A stretch of 25,990 bases of DNA from JALZDI01 sp965653225 (lineage in GTDB: Bacteria; Actinomycetota; Actinomycetes; Propionibacteriales; Nocardioidaceae), in assembly GCA_965653225.1 (NCBI GenBank), contig CBFGZI010000048.1, forward strand, positions 1-25,990, read 5' to 3'. Of this stretch, positions 1-6,540 are shown piece after piece. The notes under the pieces were generated by a model. The model had not been told where the DNA came from. It saw only the letters and a program-made list of their open reading frames with translations, and made no database searches. The translations under genes and the position numbers were made by a program. Positions within the stretch are counted from its first letter, which is position 1, and each line of letters begins with the position of its first letter.

Positions 1-113
1 ACCGCGCCGATCAAGATCGGGAGGTACCGGTCCCCCGCCACCTCGCGCAGCAGCAAGATGGGCTGGTTGGAGGGCATCTCCACACGGACACCGATCACGT
101 CTACTTCGCGCAC
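1..113 (-). CDS. DUF151 bifunctional nuclease family protein, N-terminal part only
   Basis: Only the first 37 codons are present; the gene runs off the left edge of the window. The reverse strand reads MREVDVIGVRVEMPSNQP, followed by ILLLREVAGDRYLPILIGA. This is the characteristic opening of the DUF151 (bifunctional nuclease, BFN) family. The start is the GTG at 113-111, with GGGAG about 12 bases upstream. In other actinobacteria this gene lies directly downstream of ftsR, as here (Rv1829 next to Rv1828). Family membership is well supported by sequence and position. The catalytic activity of actinobacterial members is not established from this fragment. Confidence 0.88.
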   Translation of the reverse strand, partial: MREVDVIGVRVEMPSNQPILLLREVAGDRYLPILIGA

Positions 114-171
114 AAAACCAGCCTACTCCCGGAACGAAAGCCCGGCTGTCGCCCCGATCGGGGTCGTCCGG

Positions 172-900
172 TCAGCCGCCCAGACCGCTCTTGACAAGCG
201 TGGCGTGCAGCCGCACCGACAGGGCGGCGATCTCGCGCGCGGCGTCCTCGGCCCGCGCCTTCGCGCCCGCGTCGCGGCCCCGCCTCAACGGGGAGACGAC
301 CTGCTCGACCAGGCCGACCTCGCGGTCCGCCGCAGTCTTGAACGCACGCAGGTGCCGCGGCTCCAGGCCGAACGCCGCGAGCTCGCCGGCGGTCTTGGCG
401 ACCACCAGGCAGTCCCCGTCGTACGGCGCCGAGCCGGACCGGGTCCGGATCAGGCCGAACGTCTCGAGCTGCTCGAGCAGCGCCTCGTCGATGCCGGCCG
501 CCGACAACAGCTCACGGCGCGACAGCCGCAGGTCCGACCCGTCCGGGCCGAATGACTCGGCGGAAGGGAAGCCGTCCCCGGCCAGCACCACCCGCGGCAC
601 CACGGGCCCGGAGTTGTTGGGCGACGGCGGCTCCAGGCCGCGGTCGATCGCGTCGAGGTGCTCCTTGATCACCTTCAGCGGCAGGTAGTGCTCGCGTTGG
701 CTGGTGAGCACGTAGCGCAGCCGCTCGACGTCGTGGTGGGAGAACTTCCGGTAGCCGGACGGCGTCCGTTCCGGCTCGATCAACCCCTCCGACTCGAGGA
801 AACGGATCTTCGAGATGCTCACCTCGGGGAAGTCGCTCCGGAGCAGCTCGAGCACCTCCCCGATGCTCATCCGTCCCCGTGCGGATGCAGCAGACCTCAC
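172..900 (-). CDS. ftsR: MerR-family transcriptional regulator FtsR
   Basis: A 242-residue MerR-type regulator. The winged helix-turn-helix covers about residues 11-80, starting MSIGEVLELL and including ISKIRFLESEGLIEPERT and SGYRKFSHHDVERLRYV. The HYLPLKVIKEHLD linker is typical of the actinobacterial FtsR/Rv1828 branch. In corynebacteria FtsR activates ftsZ; that role here is by homology. The C-terminal 130 residues are helical and show no ligand-binding cysteines of metal-sensing MerR proteins. The GTG start at 900 overlaps the garA stop in a GTGA arrangement, which favours it over the internal ATG at 870 and implies translational coupling. The neighbours garA, gcvH and DUF151 match the conserved cluster. 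Confidence 0.9.
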   Translation of the reverse strand: MRSAASARGRMSIGEVLELLRSDFPEVSISKIRFLESEGLIEPERTPSGYRKFSHHDVERLRYVLTSQREHYLPLKVIKEHLDAIDRGLEPPSPNNSGPVVPRVVLAGDGFPSAESFGPDGSDLRLSRRELLSAAGIDEALLEQLETFGLIRTRSGSAPYDGDCLVVAKTAGELAAFGLEPRHLRAFKTAADREVGLVEQVVSPLRRGRDAGAKARAEDAAREIAALSVRLHATLVKSGLGG

Positions 901-1448
901 TGCGGGCTGCCCACACCCGCGTGACTGGCGAAGTAGACCAGGCGGAACTTACCGATCTGCACCTCGTCGCCGCCCTGCAGCGACACCTCGTCGATCCGGT
1001 CCCTGTTCACGTAGGTGCCGTTCAGGCTGCCCACGTCGGCAACGGTGTAGCCGTCGGAGGCTCTGCGGAACTCAGCGTGCCGCCGCGACACCGTCACGTC
1101 GTCAAGGAAGATCTCGCTTTCGGGGTGCCGGCCGGCCGACACCACGTCGGTGTCCAGCAGGAACCGGCTGCCGGCGCTCGGGCCGCGCTGCACGACCAGC
1201 AGCGCACTGCCCGCCGGCAGCGCATCGACCGCGGCGGCGTCGGCCTCGTTGAGGTCCTCCCCGACTGCCGCTGCCGCCTCCTTGCCGGGTGCTCCGAAGG
1301 TGATCGTCGCCGTGCTCTCGGCCGGCGACTCAGTGGGGCTGTCCTGCTGAGTGGCCGGCGCCTGGGCCGGGGTCAGCCGGTGCCCGCACTGCGAGCAGAA
1401 GCGCGCGTCGTCCGGATTCTGGTGCCCGCACTCAGTGCAGAACGGCAT
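897..1448 (-). CDS. garA: Zinc-ribbon plus FHA domain protein, GarA/OdhI type
   Basis: A 183-residue protein. Residues 4-21 form a four-cysteine zinc ribbon (C4, C7, C18, C21; FCTECGH and FCSQCGH). A low-complexity linker follows, then an FHA domain at about 83-172. Phosphothreonine-binding signatures are visible: GRHPES (G106, R107), SRRHAEF (S121, H124) and GSLNGTYVNR (N143). The domain closely matches GarA/OdhI, which when unphosphorylated inhibits 2-oxoglutarate dehydrogenase and modulates glutamate enzymes. The canonical N-terminal ETTS phosphorylation motif is not present. The threonines in STATITFGAP (45-54) are possible substitutes, by inference. The start is the ATG at 1448, preceded by GGGAGG with 7 bases between; the longer frame to 1526 lacks such a site. 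It overlaps ftsR by 4 bp. Confidence 0.92.
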   Translation of the reverse strand: MPFCTECGHQNPDDARFCSQCGHRLTPAQAPATQQDSPTESPAESTATITFGAPGKEAAAAVGEDLNEADAAAVDALPAGSALLVVQRGPSAGSRFLLDTDVVSAGRHPESEIFLDDVTVSRRHAEFRRASDGYTVADVGSLNGTYVNRDRIDEVSLQGGDEVQIGKFRLVYFASHAGVGSPQ

Positions 1449-1512
1449 TGGTCGACCTCCCGGGATGAACGGATCAACCCTCAAGCAGCAGTCGAGGTTG
1501 ATGGTTCCGTCG

Positions 1513-1540
1513 AACTTATCAGCCAACCGACCCCGATCAA
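1513..1540 (-). promoter_or_regulatory. Candidate sigma-A-type promoter of garA
   Basis: Reading the minus strand, TTGATC (1540-1535) and TAAGTT (1518-1513) are separated by 16 bases. The -10 fits the actinobacterial TAnnnT pattern and the -35 matches TTGACA at four of six positions. Transcription would start near 1506, giving a leader of about 58 bases before the garA ATG at 1448. The position in the long gcvH-garA spacer makes a separate garA-ftsR transcript plausible. This comes from visual matching only. Confidence 0.4.
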
Positions 1541-1638
1541 GACCGAACGGCAGGACTGGCAGTGTGCTTTCGAAGATGCGGGGAGTCCCGGTGGACGAGC
1601 TTGTCGGAGCACTCCAGTTCCGCGGTGGATGTCGCTGC

Positions 1639-1742
1639 GCGGGACGTCATACGCTTCGGCCGTTATAGGTGCGGGTTTGTATGACGTTGGGCTTGGCGTC
1701 ATGCGTTGCGGCTGCTACACCTGCCGACTCGTATGACGTTGG
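1639..1742. repeat. Two tandem 52-bp units, each a potential hairpin
   Basis: Unit 1 (1639-1690) and unit 2 (1691-1742) lie back to back and share 37 of 52 bases by direct comparison. Both end in the identical 12 bases GTATGACGTTGG. Within unit 1, ACGTCATAC (1644-1652) is perfectly inverted as GTATGACGT (1679-1687). Within unit 2, CGTCATGCG (1697-1705) pairs with CGTATGACG (1730-1738) using one G-T pair. The middle parts differ but the arms are kept, as expected if structure or protein binding is conserved. The array fills the 332-base spacer between the gcvH stop and the garA promoter region. No coding sequence is convincing there. It could be a transcript end or processing element, a mobile-repeat remnant or a binding site. 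Confidence 0.75.
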
Positions 1743-1780
1743 CGGGGTGACCGAGACAAGCTCGACCACGGGTCGGCGGG

Positions 1781-2167
1781 TCAGGAGTCGAGGCTGCCCT
1801 GGTATGCCGCGGCGTCCATGAGCCCGCCCAGGTCGCCGGGGTTCGCAGGCACGATCTCGAAGAGCCAGCCCTCGCCGTACGGGTCGCTGTTCACCAGCTC
1901 CGGTGAGGCCTCCAGCGCATCGTTGCGGGCCACCACCTTGCCGGCCATCGGCGCGTACACGTCGCTGACCGACTTGGTGGACTCCAGCTCACCGACCGCT
2001 GCCCCGGACTCGATCTCCGCGCCGACCTCGGGCAGCGAGACGTACACGATGTCACCGAGCGCGTCCTGCGCGTAGTCGGTGATGCCGATCCGGACCGAGT
2101 CATCGGCGGTCCCGGGGTCGCGCAGCCACTCGTGCTCGCTGGTGTACTTCAGGTCTTCGGGGTACAC
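1781..2167 (-). CDS. gcvH: Glycine cleavage system H protein
   Basis: A 128-residue lipoyl carrier of the glycine cleavage system. It shuttles the aminomethyl group between the P, T and L proteins. The sequence opens MYPEDLKYTSEHEWL, and the lipoylation lysine is K65 in ELESTKSVSDVYAP. The NSDPYGEGWLFEI segment near residues 95-107 is also typical. Length is normal for the family. The GTG start at 2167 follows AAGGAG with only four bases between. The P and T genes are not in this window. It lies 62 bp downstream of a DUF881 gene in the same direction, as in other actinobacteria. No glycine riboswitch was recognised upstream. Confidence 0.95.
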   Translation of the reverse strand: MYPEDLKYTSEHEWLRDPGTADDSVRIGITDYAQDALGDIVYVSLPEVGAEIESGAAVGELESTKSVSDVYAPMAGKVVARNDALEASPELVNSDPYGEGWLFEIVPANPGDLGGLMDAAAYQGSLDS

Positions 2168-2229
2168 GGCACTCCTTCTCTCGATGAGGCTTGTCGAGGT
2201 CGGTCGAGACCAAGCCGGACGGCTGCAGG

Positions 2230-3006
2230 CTACTGGTTCGGGCTGGGGGTCGCGTACTGCGGCGTCCCGGCGTCGTGGGTGCTCGCGATCTCGACGCTGT
2301 CCAGCTGTTCCACGCTCACCCGGCCGTCGACGTGCCTAACGCTGTAGGTGAAGCCGCCGGTGAACGCCAGCGCGGTGCTGAGCGTGTGCGGGTCGCCGAT
2401 CGCCTCGATCGTGTACGGCGGGGCCAGCTGCTGCCCGTCGATGACCACGCCGCCGTTCGGGCTGTCCTGCACCGAGGACTGGGCCACCACCCGCACGTGG
2501 TTGATCTCGATCGCCTCCGCGCCGGCGTCCCGGAGTTCTTCGATGCCGTTGAGCAGCTGGTCGGTGCCCACACTCCCGGACGGGTCCCGGACGTCCACTC
2601 GGACGCCGGGGCCGACCGCCGGCAGGGTGCCGGCCAGGATGCCCAGGGTGTTCGCCTGGTCGCGGGCGCGCTGCAGCGCGGTGCGCCGGCTGTCGGTGTC
2701 GGTGCGCAGCGAGTTCCGGGTCTGCTCGAGCCGGGCGATCTCGCTGTCCGCGCGCTGGGAGGCCAAGGACAGCTGGTTGATCAGCTGGATCAGGTCCTGC
2801 TGCCGGGCCCCGACGTACCGGTCGTCACGGTCGTTGGCGTGCACCTGCACGACAGCCGCGAAGCCGAGCACGGCGAGCAGCACAGCAGCCACCAGCTGCC
2901 CCCGGGACACCGGTGTCCGCACTGCCGCGAGCAGCCGCGCCCGGCCGCTGACCGGGGCGTCGGTCGGCTGCTCGTCGGTCTCGGGCCGGTGCTCGTCGTC
3001 GCTCAT
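2230..3006 (-). CDS. DUF881 family membrane-anchored protein (downstream copy)
   Basis: A 258-residue protein with a charged cytoplasmic N-terminus, one membrane segment at about 38-55 (QLVAAVLLAVLGFAAVVQV) and a likely coiled coil at about 66-115. A DUF881 domain follows, with GPGVRVDVRDPSG, ELRDAGAEAIEINHVRV and PPYTIEAIGDP. The family resembles Bacillus YlxW/YlxX and is found near division and envelope genes; its biochemical function is unknown. It is the second of two DUF881 genes that bracket sbp, and its ATG begins 9 bp after the sbp stop. The C-terminus ends in a low-complexity Thr/Pro/Ser tail. Family assignment is secure; any role in envelope organisation is inference from location. 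Confidence 0.9.
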   Translation of the reverse strand: MSDDEHRPETDEQPTDAPVSGRARLLAAVRTPVSRGQLVAAVLLAVLGFAAVVQVHANDRDDRYVGARQQDLIQLINQLSLASQRADSEIARLEQTRNSLRTDTDSRRTALQRARDQANTLGILAGTLPAVGPGVRVDVRDPSGSVGTDQLLNGIEELRDAGAEAIEINHVRVVAQSSVQDSPNGGVVIDGQQLAPPYTIEAIGDPHTLSTALAFTGGFTYSVRHVDGRVSVEQLDSVEIASTHDAGTPQYATPSPNQ

Positions 3007-3015
3007 GGGGACTGC

Positions 3016-3348
3016 TCAGGCATGGAAGATGTGGCGTCGGATGGCCGCCACGTTGGAGAAGATGCGGATCCCGAGGACCACGATCACGCCGGTCGACAGC
3101 TGCCCGCCCACGCCGAGCTTGTCGCCAAGGTAGACGATCAGCGCGGCGATCAGCACGTTGCTGATGAACGAGACCACGAACACCTTGTCGTCGAAGATGC
3201 CGTCCAGGAACGCGCGCAGCGCACCGAACACCGCGTCGAGGGCGGCGACCACCGCGATCGGCAGGTAGGGCTCGAGACCGGCCGGGACCGCGGGCTTGAA
3301 GAGGAGCCCGAGCAGCACGCCGATCAGCAGACCAAGGGCAGCGATCAT
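3016..3348 (-). CDS. sbp: Small basic protein Sbp (DUF1290)
   Basis: A 110-residue integral membrane protein with three hydrophobic segments. It begins MIAALGLLIGVLLGLLF, continues YLPIAVVAALDAVFGALRA, and ends with a hydrophobic stretch through IVVLGIRIFSN. This is the DUF1290/Sbp family, conserved in Gram-positive bacteria near division genes. The ATG at 3348 overlaps the TGA of the upstream DUF881 gene in an ATGA arrangement, with a G-rich site five bases ahead. That fixes the start and rules out the longer frame to 3468, whose first 40 residues are antisense-type sequence. The precise role is unknown. Confidence 0.92.
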   Translation of the reverse strand: MIAALGLLIGVLLGLLFKPAVPAGLEPYLPIAVVAALDAVFGALRAFLDGIFDDKVFVVSFISNVLIAALIVYLGDKLGVGGQLSTGVIVVLGIRIFSNVAAIRRHIFHA

Positions 3349-4211
3349 CGGGACCCCCGCGTGAGGTGCGCGTAGCGGAGGTGCAGTCTGCTGACCGCAG
3401 GCAAGGTCATGGCCCCCTCGGAGTTGATCTTGAATCGCAAACCGAACAGTTGCTGTAGATCCAACCATGTCTGCCCGTCCTCGGTGTCGATGAACCTGGT
3501 CGCGAGCTGGTTGGGGTTGCCGATCGCACTGACCACGTAGGGCCGGTGCAGGGAGGTGAAGTTGACGGTGATCGCACCACCGGCCTCCCGGATCGCGCTG
3601 AGGCTGGTGAGCCGCTCCCCGTTGATGGAGATCGCCTCCGCGCCGGACTCCCAGAGTCCGTTGACCAGCTTCTGCAGGTCCACGTCCTGCACCTCCTGCT
3701 TGACCGAGGTGGCGCCCGGAGCATCGTTGACGACCGCGCGCACCCCCGGCCCGTGCACCGGGGAGGCTCCGGACCAGGAACCCAGCCGGTCCAGCTTGCC
3801 CTGCAGCGTCCGGCCCGCCGTGGAGGCGTGCAGGTACTGCTGCTGCTCGGTGGTCACCTGGTGGCTCAACCTGGCGATCTGTGCCCTCCGGGCGACCAGC
3901 CCGGCCTTGTGCTCATTGACCTGCTTGACCAACGAATTGTGGCTGCTCGCCGACACAGGCGCCTCCCGGGCGGTCTGGATCGCCGCGATCGCGACCAGCG
4001 CCCCGAAGACGCCGAGGACCAGCATGCCCAGCAGCCGCGGCCGCTTCTTGGTGGGCCCACCGCCGGCCTTGGCGACCTCGGCGTAGTCCTCGTCCAGCGA
4101 GGTGGCGGTGATGTAGTTGAGCAGCCCCATCACGGCCTGCGGCGGCGGAACGGTCGCAGGCCGTGCCGACGGCGCGTTCGGCGTACGTCCGGGCTCGTCC
4201 TCAGCCGCCAT
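3345..4211 (-). CDS. DUF881 family membrane-anchored protein (upstream copy)
   Basis: A 288-residue protein. A Pro-rich N-terminus is followed by the conserved pre-membrane motif MGLLNYITATSLDEDYAE (28-45), a basic stretch and one membrane helix at about 59-77 (RLLGMLVLGVFGALVAIAA). An extracellular coiled coil and the DUF881 domain come next, with GPGVRAVVNDAPG, LWESGAEAISINGERLT and RPYVVSAIGNP. The ATG at 4211 was chosen because it overlaps the end of the upstream pgsA-like gene by 11 bp and gives the usual family start; codons further upstream are antisense-type. It overlaps sbp by 4 bp (ATGA). It is paralogous to the DUF881 protein at 2230-3006. Function unknown. Confidence 0.9.
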   Translation of the reverse strand: MAAEDEPGRTPNAPSARPATVPPPQAVMGLLNYITATSLDEDYAEVAKAGGGPTKKRPRLLGMLVLGVFGALVAIAAIQTAREAPVSASSHNSLVKQVNEHKAGLVARRAQIARLSHQVTTEQQQYLHASTAGRTLQGKLDRLGSWSGASPVHGPGVRAVVNDAPGATSVKQEVQDVDLQKLVNGLWESGAEAISINGERLTSLSAIREAGGAITVNFTSLHRPYVVSAIGNPNQLATRFIDTEDGQTWLDLQQLFGLRFKINSEGAMTLPAVSRLHLRYAHLTRGSR

Positions 4212-4818
4212 CGAGCGCTGGCGCCCTTCGGTCGGGGTCGGTGAGCAGCTTGCGCACCTGCCATGCGTACAGCAGGCCGGCCCACCAGTAGAGGCAGGTA
4301 CCCCAGATCGCGAACGCCCAGCCGAACACCTTGGCCAGCATCGCCACCACGCTGTCGCCGTCTCCGAGCAGCAGCAGCGGGAACGCGTAGAGCAGGTTGA
4401 AGGTGGCGGCCTTGCCGAGGAAGTGCACCGGCAGCGCACTGAAGCCGCGGGTTCGCAGGAACGGCACGAGGCCCCAGAGGAACACGTCACGGGCGGGCAG
4501 CAGCAGCGCGAGCCACCACGGGATGGTGCCGCGCACCGCCAGGCCGATCACCGTCGAGAGGATGTAGAGCCGGTCCGCGACCGGGTCGAGGATCTCGCCG
4601 AGCCGGGAGGTCTGGTCGAGCCGGCGCGCCAGGTAGCCGTCCAGGTAGTCACTGACGCCGGAGAGGACCAGGACCCCGAGCGCCCAGCCGTCGGCCTCCG
4701 GCCCGAGGATCAGCCAGAGGAAGAGGGGTACGCCGGCGAGCCGGATGATGCTGATGAGGTTGGGGATCGTCAGGACTCGACGGCCGCGGTCCGCGCCACT
4801 GTCGCGCTCGCTCACCAC
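4201..4818 (-). CDS. CDP-alcohol phosphatidyltransferase (PgsA-like)
   Basis: A 205-residue integral membrane enzyme of the CDP-alcohol phosphatidyltransferase family. The full signature is present: D57, D60-G61, A64-R65, G74, D78 and D82 (SDYLDGYLARR and GEILDPVADR). This family joins CDP-diacylglycerol to an alcohol such as glycerol-3-phosphate, inositol or phosphatidylglycerol. The substrate cannot be read from the motif. By position it corresponds to Rv1822 (pgsA2). Several hydrophobic helices follow the catalytic motif. Translation probably starts at tandem GTG GTG (4818), with AAGGGG just upstream. It overlaps the downstream DUF881 gene by 11 bp, which suggests a polycistronic unit. Confidence 0.9.
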   Translation of the reverse strand: MVSERDSGADRGRRVLTIPNLISIIRLAGVPLFLWLILGPEADGWALGVLVLSGVSDYLDGYLARRLDQTSRLGEILDPVADRLYILSTVIGLAVRGTIPWWLALLLPARDVFLWGLVPFLRTRGFSALPVHFLGKAATFNLLYAFPLLLLGDGDSVVAMLAKVFGWAFAIWGTCLYWWAGLLYAWQVRKLLTDPDRRAPALDGG

Positions 4819-4902
4819 TACCCCTTGCCGCTGTCGACCACCCAGTCCGTGAGTACCCTAACCCGTCGGACCGGTCCGGCTCGGGCCAGCGGCGAGTTCG
4901 GG

Positions 4903-5055
4903 TCAGCGGGCCAGGGTGCGGCCACAGCGCGGGCAGTGACCCCGCTTGCAGACGTCGAGCTGCTGCCCGCACAGACAGCTGCGAGTCCGCGTCATCCGCA
5001 CCGGTGCGACGACCGGGCGCTTCTCAAAGCCGGCCTTGTTGTTCTTGGGTGCCAC
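4903..5055 (-). CDS. Small five-cysteine zinc-ribbon-like protein
   Basis: A 50-residue basic protein with cysteines at 27, 29, 36, 41 and 44 (SCLCGQQLDVCKRGHC then PRCGRTLAR). The CxC and CxxC pairs look like a small zinc ribbon or rubredoxin-like knuckle. The N-terminus is Lys/Arg-rich, so nucleic-acid or ribosome association is possible, but this is inference. A GTG at 5055 sits 9 bases after AGGGGAG; an ATG at 5064 in the same frame is too close to that site. It is the first gene of the minus-strand block, 84 bp ahead of the pgsA-like gene. I do not recognise a named family. The clustered cysteines and ribosome-binding site argue that it is real. Confidence 0.6.
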   Translation of the reverse strand: MAPKNNKAGFEKRPVVAPVRMTRTRSCLCGQQLDVCKRGHCPRCGRTLAR

Positions 5056-5127
5056 GAGTCTCATCTCCCCTACTCCCGTGACCTCCAGCGAAACAGACAA
5101 TCGGGACAGCAATGAGACGAAACGCCG

Positions 5128-5156
5128 CATATAGCCCGATCGGTAGGGCAGGTTGA
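5128..5156 (-). promoter_or_regulatory. Weak candidate promoter for the zinc-ribbon gene
   Basis: On the minus strand TCAACC (5156-5151) and TATATG (5133-5128) are separated by exactly 17 bases. The -35 matches the consensus poorly and the -10 moderately. It lies about 73 bases upstream of the GTG at 5055 and is the most AT-rich spot there. It could also feed the downstream cluster to ftsR. Confidence 0.3.
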
Positions 5157-5250
5157 CCCGTTTGGGGCGGGCCAGGGATGAGCCGTTCTGAGGGCGTTTC
5201 GCGCTGGACGTACGGCGGACTCCCTGACCCGCCTCCCCCTGACAGCCTCC

Positions 5251-5316
5251 ACCGCCGAGCCGTGCCTTAATTACCGCCGAGCCGCGTGGTTTTCACCGCC
5301 GAGCCGCGAAGTTTCC
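5251..5316. repeat. Three tandem 22-bp units with a fixed 12-bp core
   Basis: ACCGCCGAGCCG occurs at 5251, 5273 and 5295, so the period is exactly 22 bp, about two helical turns. The ten bases between cores vary and are AT-richer (for example TGCCTTAATT and CGTGGTTTTC). The phased cores resemble operator sites on one DNA face, or a decayed intergenic repeat. It lies in the gene-free 520 bases (5056-5575) between the zinc-ribbon gene and the peptidase gene. Three short units with 10-base spacers do not make a CRISPR array. Confidence 0.75.
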
Positions 5317-5350
5317 GCAGTTCCGCTCGGGCTGAGCTCGAGAGCGGCAG

Positions 5351-5439
5351 CAGGCCCATAATCGCGCCCAGGCGGAAATATGGCCCCTCCGACCGCCGAA
5401 TCAGGGGCCATAGTCGTGCCCATGTACGAAAATGGCCCC
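5351..5439. repeat. Inverted and direct GGGGCCAT/ATGGCCCC repeats
   Basis: TATGGCCCCT (5379-5388) is perfectly inverted as AGGGGCCATA (5403-5412) around a 14-base loop. A further ATGGCCCC at 5432-5439 can pair with GGGGCCAT at 5404-5411. In addition, 5351-5387 and 5402-5439 form an imperfect direct repeat (about three quarters identical, one gap). The segment is therefore a nested direct and inverted repeat of roughly 51-bp period. The reading frame through it on the minus strand shows no protein-like features, so I treat it as non-coding. It may belong to a dispersed genomic repeat family. Confidence 0.7.
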
Positions 5440-5575
5440 ACTGTCCGGCACCCGAAGGCGTGGGCCGGCCACCCACCTCACTTCCCATAGCTGCGCTTGG
5501 CGCCAACCGGAGTGGGGCTGGGAGTGCTCGCGACAAGGTCGACCGCCGGACGGGTCCGCGACTTCACCAAGACGG

Positions 5576-6298
5576 CTAGTCGGTCGACTCGGCCCCGAGG
5601 TAGGACACCGGGAGCGTCGTCTCGACGATGCCGTCGCCACCCTTCTCCACCCAGAACGCCCGTGCGCCCGGTTGCGAGGCGATCACCTGCGAGAGCTGTT
5701 CGTCCCGGAAGTACAGCGCGCAGCTGTCCTCGACGGCATAGCCGGCCGGGAAGCCGCCGGCCACGAGGCGCTCGTACGTCGGGCGCCGCTCAGCCTCACC
5801 GTCGTAGTGCGGGCAGGCGCTGCCGGCGAGCAGTCCGAGTCCGTCCTCGAGCCCGCGCAGGTCGTCGACGCTCCAGGAGTCGGTCACCGAAGCCTCGAAC
5901 CAGCAGTTCATCCCGGCGCTGAGGCCGCAGAGCACCACGCCGGACTCATAGGCGTCCCGGAGCACGGCGTCGAGTCCGTGCGCCCGCCACACGGCGAGCA
6001 GGTTCAGGGTGCTGCCGCCGCCGACGTAGACCACGTCCTGGGAGAGGACGAACGCCCTCAGGTCGGCGTGCTCACGGCGGAACAGCGAGAGGACCGAGGC
6101 GTCGGCGCGTTCGGTCGGGAACGCGTTCAGGAAGCGGGTGATGTAGGCGTCCGCGTCCCCGCTCGCGGTGGGCAGGAAGCAGACCCGCGGCTTGCTGCCA
6201 CCGTCGACGAGGGACAGCACGAAGTCGTCGAGCAGCGTGTTGTCCGCGTCCGACGAGAACCCGCCGCCACCCATGGCGACGATCTTTCGTGACCTCAT
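5576..6298 (-). CDS. Peptidase family S51 (dipeptidase E-like)
   Basis: A 240-residue cytosolic serine peptidase-like protein. The N-terminus KIVAMGGGGFSSD is typical of the family. The nucleophile elbow is GLSAGMNCW with S127, and H164 lies in CPHYDGE. An acidic residue at 190-191 (AVEDSC) is positioned to complete a Ser-His-Glu type triad as in PepE. Characterised PepE cleaves Asp-X dipeptides; related S51 members include cyanophycinases, and specificity is not readable here. The ATG at 6298 follows GAGGGGG with four bases between; the longer frame to 6430 is not supported. The gene stands alone, divergent from the secreted protein gene at 6541. Confidence 0.85.
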   Translation of the reverse strand: MRSRKIVAMGGGGFSSDADNTLLDDFVLSLVDGGSKPRVCFLPTASGDADAYITRFLNAFPTERADASVLSLFRREHADLRAFVLSQDVVYVGGGSTLNLLAVWRAHGLDAVLRDAYESGVVLCGLSAGMNCWFEASVTDSWSVDDLRGLEDGLGLLAGSACPHYDGEAERRPTYERLVAGGFPAGYAVEDSCALYFRDEQLSQVIASQPGARAFWVEKGGDGIVETTLPVSYLGAESTD

Positions 6299-6334
6299 GC
6301 GTCCCCCTCGCAAACTGGCAAATGGACGGCGATG

Positions 6335-6340
6335 ACTATA
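6335..6340 (-). promoter_or_regulatory. Candidate -10 element of the S51 peptidase gene
   Basis: The minus strand has TATAGT, a good TAnnnT -10, about 37 bases upstream of the ATG at 6298. Immediately behind it is the palindrome GCGATCGC. No convincing -35 hexamer was found, which is common in actinobacterial promoters. Confidence 0.4.
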
Positions 6341-6483
6341 AGCGATCGCCCGTGGCATCCCTACCGGCTGCAACCGGCCGAGAAATGTGTCGTGCTCCGA
6401 TGGTCCGCAGGCAGCCTCGAGCCCGCGCACGGACCGGGGCAGACGTTACCCAGCAGGCCGCCCCGCCGTTGCCGAAACACGCA

Positions 6484-6501
6484 TTACCGACAAAACGGTA
6501 A
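6484..6501. promoter_or_regulatory. Perfect 6-6-6 inverted repeat, operator-like
   Basis: TTACCG (6484-6489), six spacer bases ACAAAA, then CGGTAA (6496-6501) make an 18-bp dyad. It is AT-rich compared with its surroundings and lies 39 bases upstream of the secreted protein start at 6541. The form fits a dimeric regulator site. The regulator is unknown and no regulator gene is adjacent. Confidence 0.45.
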
Positions 6502-6540
6502 ACATCGACGGATCTCCTATCAACCGGGAGAATGACTGCT

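Noticed and set aside
1481..1702. A minus-strand 73-codon frame between gcvH and garA
   Set aside because: It spans the hairpin repeat and the garA promoter and leader, with no protein-like features.
2168..2229. A glycine riboswitch before gcvH
   Set aside because: The spacer is only 62 bases. It has a simple bulged hairpin (GGCTTG at 2188 with CAAGCC at 2211) but no conserved riboswitch core.
2191..3375. A plus-strand open frame of 394 codons
   Set aside because: It lies antisense to the DUF881 and sbp genes and has His/Asp/Arg-rich shadow composition with no recognisable domain.
5251..5316. A short CRISPR array
   Set aside because: Only three 12-base cores with 10-base spacers, no cas genes; far too short for CRISPR repeats and spacers.
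5267..5536. A minus-strand 89-codon frame in the intergenic region
   Set aside because: It reads through both repeat families; its apparent internal similarity comes from the DNA repeats. No ribosome-binding site or family match.
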